Assembly (NCBI GenBank): GCA_009663005.1
Contig: VIGQ01001821.1
Location: 1 to 30,000, forward strand
DNA length: 30,000 nt
Direction of reading: 5' to 3'
DNA from: Actinidia chinensis
Taxonomy: Eukaryota > Streptophyta > Magnoliopsida > Ericales > Actinidiaceae
This document shows positions 9,800-21,808 of this stretch, in pieces. The position numbers and the translations under genes are program-made. Every line of letters begins with the position of its first letter. Positions within the stretch are counted from its first letter, which is position 1. A model generated the notes under the pieces. That model was not told where the DNA came from. It did not search any database and was given only the letters and a program-made list of their open reading frames with translations.

Positions 9800-11040
9800 T
9801 CCGTGTGGGTAACTGGAGAGAGAAAACTTCAGCTCAAGGGTATCTCAGCTGATAAAAATTCTGATTTTATGTTCAATGAGTTGTCAATTTGAGTACAATT
9901 AGGTTTACTAGAAGTTTGTTCAATTGTTAATTTCAGAACCACGTGTTAGTCTCTCTCACACCTAACTGATCGAAAAAAAGAATTACTGGACCTAAAGAAA
10001 TACTCAGAGAGAGGAGAGATGAAGGTGACTTGGTCTATGTCCAAGGCATATCTAATGTCCAACGGGTCAATATAGAGAAAGAGAAAAAATTTTATTGGTA
10101 TTGCATGACATGAATGTTGAGTCCAAAAAGACATAATTCATGAGTCACTTTTCAAATGCCTAATATTATATAAGCATTTCAGTAAGGCCAATTTAATATA
10201 GCTAAATTTAGCAATTTCAATGTTTATCGCAGTGAATTCTTCATTGATAGAAATTTATGTTTCTTTGAACAAGAATGATAGAATTTTTCAAATTAAATCA
10301 AAAAACAATTACATTTTAGATTTTTTTCGTTGAGAGGAAACTGAGAACAAGCATAAAATCTTAATTAAATAATAAAAAAATATTAAACATAAAAAACTAA
10401 AAAAACTTAAAGCAATTAAATTATGCTCATTTTTGAGCTAATTCAAATAGCCTAGGTGAGGTGATCCGGCTTCAATAATAAAAAACTTTCAAGTTCAAAG
10501 CATGATGAGAGAACTCAACGATATGATAAGAATCGCATCAATGAGAATCTCACAAAAATATTTGTGAATTTGTTATTTATATAGTATTACGTGTACAACT
10601 GATGCACGGACTTCTATGCACCAGTTACAACTTGTTTTTTTAATTATATTTTTCTAAATTTTTTAAACTAGCACAGTTTACATTTGTTTTTTTAATTTAT
10701 ATTTTTCTAAATTTTTTCAATAGCTATTCGAATTTATGTTCATGGGGAACTCCTATAAAAGGGATTGCATTTAGTCTTCGATTCGTATTAGTATTAACTA
10801 GAAAGATGGCACACACTAACTGATAAGTGTAATTGTCATTTTTACCCTAACCAATCTAATTGATATTTAAAAATTAAGTTTATAGGGGTAAGTTTATAAA
10901 AAATAAAAGTATACACCACTTTTAAAAAACTGCCCAAACCAAAAGGGTTCACCATAAAAAATAGTATTAATGTGACATAGGATAAAACTGTGGACAACTT
11001 GTTTATAAATCAAATTAAACAGAAACTATTTTAAGGATGT
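9800..11040. other. Spacer between the arms, left part
   Basis: AT-rich single-copy DNA with no recognisable gene. It includes a two-unit tandem repeat at 10630-10724. It does not contain the DnaJ exon that follows the same point in arm B. Confidence 0.6.
10630..10724 (+). repeat. Two-unit tandem repeat, T-rich
   Basis: Two units of about 45-50 bp share TTGTTTTTTTAATT, a TATATTTTTCTAAATTTTTT-like core and a purine-poor end. Units start near 10631 and 10682. Confidence 0.65.
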
Positions 11041-11660
11041 TTACATAAAATAACAGACCAGAAAAACTAATTGCATAAAATATATTAAATAATTAGTCTG
11101 TAAAACTCCCAACAATGCAGAACAAAATCAGAAAAAAATTGAGGCTTGTGTTTTGGAACAATCCTTAAGAACAGATTTTGCCCTCTGCACGGGTGCTTCG
11201 AGGGTTATGGCGTCTATCTCCCAGATAGCAACGATCTTATCTCACAGGAGGCAGCACTACCATGGAGCCTCGCAAACGTTTGTGATGAACTCTCTCTTGA
11301 AGGAGAAAATATGCACAGAAATAATACAAAGAAGCAGGAAGAAAAAGAACACAAAAAAATCAGAGTACTTGAATATGAGGGCGTGGACTGCTTATATATG
11401 CAATTGGCGATTGTCGAAAAGAAGGCAAACCTACCAAAAGGCTATGGTGAATATCAATGGAAAAAAAAAAAACTTTGTTCAAGGAAAAGGGGTGGTACAT
11501 ACCATGTTGGGGACTGAAACCGCCCCCGGTCAAAAAACCAACTGTTTGAGTTTAAAATGCAATTACTGAAACTTTAATAATTAAAATTAAATAAATTTTG
11601 ACAAAAATAATAAAACTAGGCCGAAAAGCCCAACTCACCACATAGATTAGTACCCTGTAC
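11040..11660 (-). mobile_element. LTR-like relic related to the solo LTR at 22890
   Basis: On the minus strand it shares an ordered set of phrases with 22890-23412: CTGGGAGA.AGACGCCA, then GGGC..AATCTGT.TTAAGGA, then AAACACA.GCCTCAA. A TATA-like GCATATATAAGCAG lies upstream of these in the minus direction (about 11390-11405), as in an LTR promoter. I could not fix ends or a target duplication: TGTGGTGAG near 11652 and TGTAAAAC near 11099 are candidates, but flanks TAGAT and TAGTC do not match. Plus-strand frames of 123-138 codons here are not kept in the related copy. Confidence 0.55.
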
Positions 11661-12631
11661 CCAAACCTAGTGCAAATCATCCTCTTTAATGCCACTACCT
11701 TTCATTACTTTTTCAAATGTGGGACTAAATTACATAGAACATAACCAAAGCTTTACTTTAGAGTCAATTTTCATTCACATTATAAATGATTTTGTTCAAC
11801 AAAATACCATAATCTTAATCACCACATGAGAAAAAACATTTTTACCCTCGTGGATCCATTCTAAAATAATATGTGGGTCCACTTTAATTGGCCTTAAAGT
11901 TTGCTAAAAACTATGTTCAACACATCATTTCCAACAAAAAATAACTTAAGGTAAATAAATAACATGCCATTAGAAAGATGGGTCAAAAATAAGAAATAGG
12001 TAGCTCACATGCATCTAAATCTAGGTCCTCAAGGGATGTTATGAGAATGCGTAGAGTTGGGAGTAGTACACAGGTGGTTCACACTTGGATTCAAATCAAA
12101 ATTAACTAAAATTTCATAATTTTCAACCCAGTGCACAACACATTGTGTGTTGTGTGTGTGTGATAACTCATGTTGTTTCGTTTCTACTATTTGGAAATAT
12201 ATTGTGTTCACTTTTGACTCTAAAAGATTTGTCTAAGATGGTGTGTTTGAAAATAACATCCACACACAACCAAGATTGATCCAATCACTCACCCAACGCA
12301 ACATAATCATTGAAATTTATAGGCCCAAGTATTAAATTAAACTTGTGCAAAACATGTACATATACAATGTACCTTAAATTTAGGCGTACGGGTGTGCCAA
12401 AAAGTGTCACATCAAATTTAGGAAAGTATTTTTCCTAAACACCGTGTCACTTCCTCAGGTTCTAATTATCCTCGTCTAATTATGGTATCGGAAATTATTC
12501 ATAGTATAAGATCGATGAAACAGATCATCCATACAAAAACAAGTTAATTAGACGTTTATAGCCAAATAATCTATATATTTTTCTTTGAAAAATGATAATG
12601 AATATAATTAAAAAAAAGAGCAATGATCCCA
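11661..12631. other. Spacer between the arms, right part
   Basis: AT-rich single-copy DNA. Only a short GT run (about 12140-12162) and a perfect hairpin (12417-12439) stand out. I see no gene. Confidence 0.6.
12417..12439. repeat. Perfect 9-bp hairpin
   Basis: TTTAGGAAA and TTTCCTAAA are separated by the five bases GTATT. The direct repeat GTGTCAC lies on both sides (12404-12410 and 12444-12450). Confidence 0.7.
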
Positions 12632-13669
12632 AATGTGCTATCAATCCGCATCACCGATTGTTTCCATGAGTATGCACGTAATGAGTTTCATAATGAACAA
12701 GCCGAGGCTTAGGGCAGACCCAGAGTGTTGTGGGCACATCACTGTTCAAGTTGGAGAGGAGAGAGATGGTCATAGAAAGATGTTGAAGTTCATCATCAGT
12801 TCAACTTTTAATAATAACAAAAAAAACAAAAGTAACAATAGTTAAGATCCATTTCAAAGACCCCGCCCCCCCCCATGCCATCAATAACAAAAGATTCCAA
12901 CGTTAACATCAGAAATGCCTACATATAAGTGTTATGACAAAACCAGAAATCAAGAACAGTAAATAGACCAACCACAAAAACATCTCTAAGGATGATGTGG
13001 TTCGGTTAAGTTAAGAACAACAAAGGAATCACACTATGAAAGAAGAGAACAAAATTAACTGGCCTATGTTCCGTTATTCTAACCTTTCATTAGGTTTCGC
13101 CACCAAAAAAATACCATTCTTCCTAAAGAGATCAACAATATCTTTGAACTTAACTAACAAATACTCATTTGCCTTCAAAAAACACAAGACAAATACGAGA
13201 AAAGGCCATTAGGCAACCAAAAGTGTAGAAATGAGGTTACAAAAGGAAAACGCAATTTTTTGACAGATTTCAAATGGATTAGCAATAATAAAAATAAAAA
13301 ATAAAAAGGAAAAGGAAAAAAGAAAAACTCCACTTACTCGAAATGCTCACAAGCTAAATGGATGAAGATCCCCATCCCTTCCTACCCTTCATTTCTTCCT
13401 CTTTTATTTCTTTATTAGGATGAGTACTTTCCTTCAACTCGGACGGCTTCGGGCCCCATTGGTCCGTGGTGGTAGGCAGGGTTCACGCATTTATCCTATA
13501 ATAATCTCATATGTTCATATTAATGAGAAACTTTCAAATGATGTTTTTTTAAGTTCTATTCCTATTAACAATGAACTAAAAGATCAAAACGTTCTCATTA
13601 AATAATGGGACATATTGGTCGTATCATAGGATAGGGCATTAGGACAAACTCATCTTCACTGCCTATGTG
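12632..13669. other. Unassigned AT-rich DNA, arm B left part
   Basis: Counterpart of 1-1004. A poly-C run at about 12864-12875 is absent from arm A. No frame is shared with arm A and I see no gene. Confidence 0.6.
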
Positions 13670-13770
13670 AGGGGCGGAGCCAAGATTAACCACACCCCTA
13701 TTTTTTCATTTGATATTCAAAAGAAATAATTATTGAAAGGCTTTGCAGATGTGGTTGCCACGGAGGTCAT

Positions 13771-14412
13771 TGATGGAGAGTAGCAACGCGGAAATAAGAT
13801 CCAACAACTCTCCCAATAGTCAATTACAAATCACAAGACTAATATACAAACAATATTTAACGTGGGAAAAAACTCTCCAATGAGAAGAGTAAAAACCCCA
13901 CGAGGCAATACACCCCAAATCTTCCACTATAATCAATAATGGGAACAATCAGTTTTTTCTCTAAATACAATTCTAGAGGTATACATACATCATCATTAAT
14001 AATCTCAACAAATATACTAGAATAAACTCTTGATAATATAGAAAGAAAAAACAAGAAAACAAGGGTGGAAGAAAGAATCACCCAAATTTGGAGTCGCGGA
14101 TTTGCTTAGATCTGATCAAGCGAAGAGGCCTGTGTTTCGTTATCCACGTTAAGATGTATAGAAAACAAAGAGTCTCGAACACACATATCCAAACAACAGC
14201 CTGATCTACGGTTTTTTGAATCTTCCGATATCACGATTTGATGAACACTGCACAGGAAAAATTGCTCCCTTCCTTCTCTGTTCGTTTTTCTCCTTCCTCT
14301 TGTCTAACTTGAAAAAAAAAAAATTCCCAAGTGACAGCCTGATACAATTAGGGTAAAAGAAAAGAGATGAAATGACAAAATTACCCCCTCCACAATAGGA
14401 GGATTCCCAACA
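13771..14412 (-). repeat. 3' LTR of the copia relic, arm B
   Basis: About 642 bp, starting TGTTGGGAA on the minus strand and ending CTCCATCA. A GTCGGGGAGTT purine tract abuts the start. Confidence 0.85.
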
Positions 14413-15069
14413 AAAAACTCCCCGACCGACTGGTGGAGGGGCAATGTCAATCCGGAAACCGTGCGACAAACTCAAACTTTCCCCTTAGCCAACACCTTTT
14501 GTCAACATATCCGAACCATATTATCGGTGTGATCTTTTCAAGTTCTAACCAACTTAGCATCCAATTGCATCACGAATCCAATGATAGCGAACATCAAGAT
14601 GTTTTGATCTCGAGTAAAAGAAGATTATTGCCTAGATGACTGGCACTTTGATTATCACAAAATAAAACCATATCTTGTTGTTTCAACCCAAGCTCCATTG
14701 TAAAATTGCGCAACCATAACAAGTCTTTGTTCTTGCCTCAACGGCGGTATGAACTCGGCCTCGGTAGTAGAGAGTGCAGCACACTTTGCCAATTTTTATT
14801 GCCAAGCCACGGCTCCCCACTGCAAAAGTGACCATCTTGCCCCGGAAGTAGATTTTAAGACAATCCAAGCTTCGGCCAAATACGAATCTGTAACAACAAA
14901 CAAGGCTTCTCACATACCAAAAGTTAGTCTAAGATTCGCGTTCCCCGAAGATATCTCATCACCCCACTTCACGGCTTCCCAAGATGTCTTCCGGATTTTG
15001 AGAGATAACGACTCCACCATACCAACAAGCATGTGAATGTCGGCTAGTCAACCATGGCGTACATTAAGC
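14413..15069 (-). pseudogene. Copia pol remnant (reverse transcriptase tail and RNase H), arm B
   Basis: Counterpart of 1756-2404. The nucleotide stretch behind the RNase H STTEAEF signature is plain near 14745-14770 on the minus strand, but the frame is broken at different places from arm A. Comparing the two arms base by base gives a better view of the ancestral reading than either alone. Confidence 0.8.
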
Positions 15070-15186
15070 TACCTACTGGTCTAACTGAAAAAAAATTCCA
15101 AGAGTGACAGCCTGATACAATTAGGGTTAAAAAGAAAAGAGATGAAATGACAAAATTACCCCCTCAAATAGGAGGGATTCCCAACA
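15070..15186 (-). repeat. 5' LTR stub of the copia relic, arm B
   Basis: About 117 bp matching the start of the LTR at 13771-14412, joined to pol sequence at the same junction as in arm A. Confidence 0.82.
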
Positions 15187-15534
15187 GTCATAACGTCCTC
15201 CGGCGAAGTCATGACCATAGAGGGAGAGATCCGAAAGACAAATTAAGATGCTTGACGCATCCCAATCGCAGAGAAGGAAAGAGGGAAGAAAGGAGATCGA
15301 GAAATGCTGTGGTTGTGTTCGCTGTGTATGAGAATAAATTTGAGCTTTCCCTTTAATACTACAGGCCCCTAATGGGAAAACAAAATATAAAATGAAGGGA
15401 CAAGTACAAATTTTAGAAAGGAAAAAAAGTATATGATTCTTTTAAATTAAGGGTGGTCGTTGAAGTTTAGGGGGGGAAAAGACCGGGTAGCGAGGGCAGT
15501 GGCATCAACCCGCCCCCTACTGTATCTGCCCCTG

Positions 15535-16579
15535 GGCTGATGTAAGTTTTTGGGTATGTGGTGGTGATGTTGGAAGAGGGAGATGATGGATGACAGAGCA
15601 GTAAGGGGGAACGAATCAGGAGCGAGTTTGTGGGTCATCAGCGAAGGTTATACGGGGCGGTGCAAAGGCTGGCATAGGGCCTAACGGGGTTGGAGGTGGT
15701 GGTCATGGTTGATGGATCGCTGGCAGAGAAAAGGAGGGGGAGGGATGATGGGGCATTTCCACTTGTTGGCCAGATAAGGTGGAGGGAGGGAGTCCAGTAT
15801 GCCAATAATTGAATCTGGGCCATTGGAAATACTAGTCGCCGTGACACTACTAGCAGAAACATGAAATATTACCCTATAATGATGATCGACTCAAGAAAAA
15901 AAAATTTTAATAGAGAAAAAACGAAAGAAAAAAAGAAAAAATAATGGATCCATTATGTCAGATTTTAATCTGTCACTTATACTTTCTTTCCTTCCACAAA
16001 CCTATCCTAAATTCTTGATCCAAAGACAACCTGAGGTATTGCTGGTGTGCAGTGGTCGATTTTAAGTTAAAAAAAAGTAGAAACACGGAAAAGATGGTGT
16101 TACGAAGGAAAAAAACTAGAGAATTAAATAAAAAGTTCAGGATATTGAAATCTGATGAAAAAAATGGAAAAAGAAAGCAGAACGGGAACAAATATGAAAT
16201 CTACCCAAATCCTTTGGATTCCATATATTAACTTTAGTGTCGATTTGGATTTGTAGCTGTTTTTACGTTATTTTAGTGTTAAAACGTGTGGGAGGGCATT
16301 TTGTTAATATTAAATTTCAGAAGCCAATAAATCCTGATACTTCCATAATTTCCAGACATGGAAGTACATTTGGATATAAACAGTTATTTGTTTGTCTAAG
16401 AATAATCTAGTTATCAAGAGTCAGTTGAGGAGTTAACACAAAATAATAAAATTTTCACTGCAGGTTTACATAAAAACCTGATCATGGGACAATTAAAAGT
16501 AAAATATAAAAAATAAAAAATTCATATCATATCATATAAAAATATCACATATAAATCTTAAAAATCAACTATGCAGAAA
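15535..16579. other. Unassigned DNA between nested element and solo LTR, arm B
   Basis: Counterpart of 2870-3890: a G-rich part to about 15830, then AT-rich. Minus-strand frames at 15638-15862 and 15447-15638 are not open in arm A. Confidence 0.5.
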
Positions 16580-16658
16580 AGAACTGTAAGGGTTCAAAAT
16601 TTTTCTTGTTCTTTTTATGACGTAAATTAAGATGCAAGGTGATGTCAATGTATATATG

Positions 16659-16693
<35 letters not shown>

Positions 16694-17289
16694 CTTATCT
16701 ATGTTATAAAATGAAGTTGAATTTGTATTTTGGATTGAAGTTGGGTGTGTAAGAGAGGGCCAAATAATTGGAACCAATTGGAACCCAATGTGATTTAGTT
16801 TGGATTTGTTGCTGGGGCAAACAAAAGCCCAAAGGGCCAAGGAGGGCATTTTAGGTCATTTTTATTTTTTTGACCTAAACACATTAATGCCAATTTATTG
16901 TGGCAATTTATTGTTATCTTCTTCTTCTTCCCCTTTCCTCTCTAGATTTGAGCCAAATTGGGAGTAGATCTAGGGAGAGTTAGAGTGAATCTTGATAGTG
17001 GTTCCTTGAGGAGAAATTTTATCTACTCGACGAGGGCTACGCGTAGAGCCAAGAACATTAGAATCGGAGGCAATCGGAATTTTGGGCTCACCATTGTTGT
17101 GGAGCTTTGAATTTCTTGATTTGAGGTGGTCAATGGGGTTTTTCTTGTGGGGTTTAATCTTGGGATTGGGATTGTTGTTAATGGCTTATATAAAATCTAT
17201 TGAAGTATTATTTTGGGTATAGTAGAACCCTAAAGAAGAAATTTGGTTTAGATTAAAAATGAGACAGAAGTTGTCGAATTTGGGCAGTG

Positions 17290-17615
17290 GTGTTTGAGTG
17301 TCGACACATAGGAAGTTTGGTCATTTTGTCGACACCTTGAGAGGAGAAAATGGAGAAATTTAGACACTGATGGTTGGGTCGACACATAGGAAGTTGGTGC
17401 GACACCTTTTGAAAGGCAATGTTCAAAATTTGCCTATGATGGTTGGTTGTGTCTCGACCCTGGTTGTCGACACCTTGAATGTAGTGAAAATTTAATATTT
17501 TGGCTACTTGACATTGGTGCGGACACTTGGTAGTCGACACCTTGGAGAAAACTTTGAGATTTTTGGCTACTGACCGTTGGTGTCGGACCACCAGATTTTC
17601 AGGTGTCGGGCACCC
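17290..17615. repeat. Array of GGTGTCGACACC palindromes, arm B
   Basis: Same array as 4590-4895. Palindromes are in the same order with different single-base damage, so the arrays align one to one. Confidence 0.75.
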
Positions 17616-18074
17616 TAAAATTTTTGGAACAGTAAAAAAAAAAAAAAATTAAAATGGCTTTACTTTTGACATGAGGATATTTAGTATATTGTATTGTTAC
17701 ATTAATTTTAAATAAATGTACAATTACTTATGTGAACATTAAAGAATGTAAATTATGGAATTTGTGCTGGAAATTGTGATGTTAAACTTTTGTAAATGTT
17801 ATGAGTATGTTCAATAATAGCTTATAATTGATAGTTTGAATGCATTATTGCATGTATGTAGTTACATTTATTCATGATAACATGTAACATGGATGTATTA
17901 TGGTTGCAATTAATTTGTGATAATGCCAACAATGATGTGTGGTTGAAATTGTGGAAAAAATAAAGTTTGTGCTTGCGTGGGGAAGTTAGGAAATGATTGA
18001 GAATGACTCGTTAGGATAGTCGAGTTTAGTACATCTAGTGTACAGGATCAGATGGCTTGGATTAAGCCGAAGTT

Positions 18075-18325
18075 AAAGTCCTAGATGGCAACTGGTACGG
18101 AGGGAATGTCATAGCCCACGTGAAAGTCCGGGAAGTTGACAATATTAAGTCCTAGATGGCAAATGGTACGGAGGGAGGGAATGGAATGTCATAGCTCACG
18201 GTGAATTGTGAAAGGTCCGGAAAGGGAAAGTTGACAAAATGGAAAGTCCTAGATGGAAACGATACGGAGGGGGGGAAGGAATGTCATAGCCCACGGTGAA
18301 AAGTCTGGGAAGGTGACGGGGGTTC
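18075..18325 (+). repeat. Three-unit tandem repeat of about 75 bp, arm B
   Basis: Units begin near 18075, 18146 and 18243 with AAGTCCTAGATGG. Same count as arm A; the middle unit is lengthened by small insertions. Confidence 0.8.
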
Positions 18326-19170
18326 GGGTTGTCTCACGTGCTTAGTGCATTAACGAGGTTGGTTAGAAAAATGGCCTAGGTTGTGTCATCAAAAGGATTA
18401 TGGTAAAGTGGATTGATTTGTGAAAAGCACGGATTTGAAAGTATGTTGTTGTTGTGTGAATGAAGCATAGGTATTTTACATCATGGTTTTATCATATTTT
18501 TATGTATCATGGTTTGGATGATGCTTCAAGTCCATTGGTAAACATTTCAGGTAACTCACCTTACTATAAAATGAATTTCAGTACCGAGGGTTATCCTGAA
18601 TCGTGACCACGTGGTTGTTTGTAGTGTGTTTGTGTTGGATAAACATTGTAAGGAAATTTTGAGAATTGTAATATTCTTTTGGCCGGTGTGGGGCATTGGA
18701 CATGGGATATCACTTGTTTGTTATTTGATAGCTCATTGGGAGGCATGGGTCCCACGGGAGGGATTTAGTTTGTTCGTACTCTAATTAATGATTGTATATT
18801 ATTATATTACTTAGTTGAACTTTTACGCAATTTGGATGTTGGCTACGTGGCCGGATCTGGTTTGACCGGGGCGCGCGTGATGACAAGAATGTTAAAATGA
18901 AGGACAAGAAAAATTTCAGAGGCAAATATGTAAACTGAAATTACAAAATCAATCCAATGTACACCAAAATGAAGTAGTAACGCCCTTGGAAAAGATCGTC
19001 TCTTTTGCGCAGAAATCAGAAACGAGAATGTGTACTTTGAAACCTTTACTTTGGTGACATTCCCAACAACAAAAGGGGCATAGTCGGTTCTCATCGTCTC
19101 TTCATAAGCCTTCGTGCTGTTGTGATGCTCCTTCCACCCATCTCTTCGTGATGTTGACATTGATGAGGGG

Positions 19171-21579
19171 AAATTCTCCACTGCTGATTGGAACGGGTGA
19201 GCACCTCGCCCACCAAAGGGATCACGTCGCCAACAACTCCCGTGATCCATGCTGAGCTCACCTAGGCTCCCCGAATGATCTGAATCACCTTACACCACCA
19301 CCTTCCTATGGAGAGGTGATCTATCTCCCACTGGCCCTCCATAGACAAGAACTCACATTGAGACTCTCTCTCCTCCCGGATCCTATCTCGCGGTACCACC
19401 TCCAATGGCATTGTCCTAATTTTACCGACATCCACAGATCTCCTTCCATTACTTAAGCCACTTGGGAATTTCTATGTTAATCTGAAAAAATGCGAGATCA
19501 CCCGATCAAGGTCCAACTTGTCAATCTATTTTTTGGCAAGGGAGGGGATCACGCCCTCAAGGAGCTCTTCTTGCATACGGATTCTCCATATGAAGGCATG
19601 GGCCCCAAGACTCCCCAGTTGGCGAGGTGCCCTTCACTAGAAGCAACGCTTATCATTTCGCTACATTGCTCACCGCCACAATAGACGTTGCTTGGATTTT
19701 TCCTTCTGCTTGGCCCAGGCGTCCCTCAGGCAACGGCTGGCCCTTTCTCCTTCGAGTCCTTCTTGCTAGGCGAGATATCGAGAACCTCCTCTTTGGGACG
19801 TTTCTCGCCAATGACTACCCTTCTCCGCCGGGGTTAGGGTTGCACAAAAGACCCGAAAGAACTGAAGAACCAAACCCAACCCAACCCAAACCGGTCATTG
19901 GTTTGATTTGGTCGGGTTGTTTTAGTTCTACTATGCCACATGGTCTCGATCCTGAGTCTGAAAAATTTAGACCCCGAACAATTCAGTTCGAATTCTGGGT
20001 CAGTTAAGATTGTTTTTACCCAGAAACGAATAAGGAAAAAACCAAAGTCTTAGACCCGATCATTGGATAGTTGACCTTCAATAGTTATTTAATCTTAATG
20101 TTTTGGAAAATATAAGTTCTTTGACGCCAATATGTGAAACTTTGTGGGATGTTGGTTGTATTAATTAAATATTGGAGACTTTTGTTTGTGTTGGATGTTG
20201 GTTTGTATTATTTTAACAAATGTGTTATATGAGGTTTATGTTTATTTTTTTAGTGTGATTTATTTTTTGTTCAAAAATTTTAAATGAACCGAAGCGTGCT
20301 GACCAACTCCATAGAGAAAAGAACAGAAGGAGTATCGAACCGATCTCAGTCGGGTGATTCAGTTTGGTTCTTTGGACGTCGGGTCAGTTTGGGTTACAAA
20401 AAATAGGAACCGATCAAGCTTGATTCGGTTGGGTTTGTTACAGAACCGATCCAACCCGACCCATGCACACCCCGGCTAGGGGTGACTTTTGCCGCTGGGT
20501 TGACCACTTCGATCCTTCCACCTTTGGACAACTTATTCAAGATATCTTCTTCGACATAGCTGTAAAAGAAAAAAACCAAGTCAGTTAAACAGAAGAGATT
20601 TAAAATACTTGGAAAGAATGGAGACAATATCGTCGATATGAGCTCGGGCAGTCGTGGATCAACCAGGCCTCTAAGCTAGAGCTGAGCTTGAGCTAGAGCC
20701 ACCAATTCCAAACCCGGGGAATGAGTGGTCGGAACTTTTAACCTAGTAGCCTTAAACAGTGTTAGATCAGGAAGGGGGGTATAAAACTTCCTCTTCCTTC
20801 TTGATAGTTCTATGATAGATGCTGTCGAGCCATCTTGGGAATGATCACCTTGGCGAGGTTCATCTCGGGAATGGTGAGACTCCTCCTCATAACCTGCGAC
20901 TGGAGCTTGCCCCCCGCCAACCGATAGGAAAGCCCCAAGGGCTGAGATCTGTTAGCTTCAACGACCAAGAGGACACCAACGCCCGGTTCCGAGGTCATAA
21001 CCGCCATACTCCCGCCAATGTTTTTTCACCATTAAAGCACTCTTCCACGTGTTAACCCGTGAGGCCGTTATCATCATTTACAAGCTCAGTCGGCCCAATA
21101 GTAACCTATGATGCCCTTACTCGAGGTATCAAGTGTTTTCACTTAGGTACGTCGAGAGTAGGGGCAACTAAGTAGGGGCAACTAATGAGAAAAAAATTCA
21201 TCCACCTGCTAATTAGACCGAGGTGAGCACCCACCCAAAGGGTTCACGGCGCCAAAAAACACCTCCGTATACATGCTGAGCTCATCGCGGCTCTTGGAAT
21301 ATATGAGCGCCTACACCCCCACCACCTTCTAACGAGAGATGTGACATTCTAGCCGGCCCTCCATACGAATCACTGGCATTCTCACTTTGAAAAGTTCTGC
21401 TACGTCGCAAACTTTACTTGGTCTACTTTGCCGCTTGATCTTAATCGCACGCCGAGGTTTGTAACGGTCTCACCCCAGCCGGTAGGTAACGTTTGTTCTT
21501 TTGTGCAGGCCGCCCAAAATCAAATATTGAGTTAGGAGAGCAACTCTAACTATTGGTTGGTTGCCCCCAAATTTCTACC
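19171..21579 (-). other. Long intron-like stretch of the DnaJ gene, arm B
   Basis: Counterpart of 6476-8899, with the hAT MITE at 19835-20473 and internal repeat units at about 19160-19350 and 21190-21365. A small duplication of AGTAGGGGCAACTA near 21158-21183 is absent from arm A. The stretch 21372-21470 has no match in arm A. Confidence 0.55.
19835..20473. mobile_element. hAT-type MITE in the DnaJ intron, arm B
   Basis: Counterpart of 7141-7773, starting TAGGGTTGCAC and ending CATGCACACCCC, with the same AACCCAACCC-rich flanks and AT-rich core. Flanks GGGGTTAG and GGCTAGGG are the best candidates for the 8-bp duplication. Confidence 0.78.
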
Positions 21580-21808
21580 ACAATAGACATCATGCAAAGT
21601 GGTTTCCTCACACTCGTCCACCTCTATATCTGATGGCTTTGTGCCTTCCCTCGGTGGTAGAATTTCCTTGAGCACCCGGCACTTGTCAGGGAAAAGAACC
21701 CCAACGTCTGGGAACTCCACATTAAAGTGGATGACAAGCCGCCCCTTCATGAATGGCCTGGCCTCTGGTGGTTAGGCATACCTTCGTCATTGATCGCCTT
21801 GTACTGAT

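Larger units (their letters stand above)
13771..15186 (-). mobile_element. Truncated Ty1/copia retrotransposon, arm B
   Basis: Same structure as 1110-2528: GTCAT on both sides (13766-13770 and 15187-15191), 3' LTR at 13771-14412, pol remnant, and a 5' LTR stub at about 15070-15186. The identical deletion junction in both arms shows that the truncation happened before the arms were duplicated. Confidence 0.88.
13670..15534. mobile_element. Candidate MITE-like element (arm B), interrupted by a copia relic
   Basis: Counterpart of 1005-2869. The left end reads AGGGGCGGAGCC and the right end, on the minus strand, CAGGGGCAGATAC. CCTATGTG just before the left end resembles CTTATGTT after the right end in arm A. 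The copia relic occupies 13771-15186. Confidence 0.35.
16585..18885 (+). mobile_element. Solo LTR, probably Ty3/gypsy (Tekay/Del-like), arm B
   Basis: Counterpart of 3896-6191: starts TGTAAGGGTTCAA, ends TGACA, about 2.3 kb. Flanks read AGAAC (16580-16584) and AGAAT (18886-18890), each one base off the AGAAA of arm A, which fits local base errors. It contains a longer TA microsatellite (about 16650-16690), the palindromic array (17290-17615) and the tandem array (18075-18325). Confidence 0.82.

Noticed and set aside
11146..11569. Plus-strand frames of 123 and 138 codons
   Set aside because: They lie antisense in an LTR-like relic, overlap each other in different frames, and are not kept in the related LTR at 22890-23412.
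1110..15186. The two copia LTR sets as a pair of LTRs of one giant element
   Set aside because: Each set has its own GTCAT pair and its own 5' stub and pol remnant, so these are two copies of one locus.
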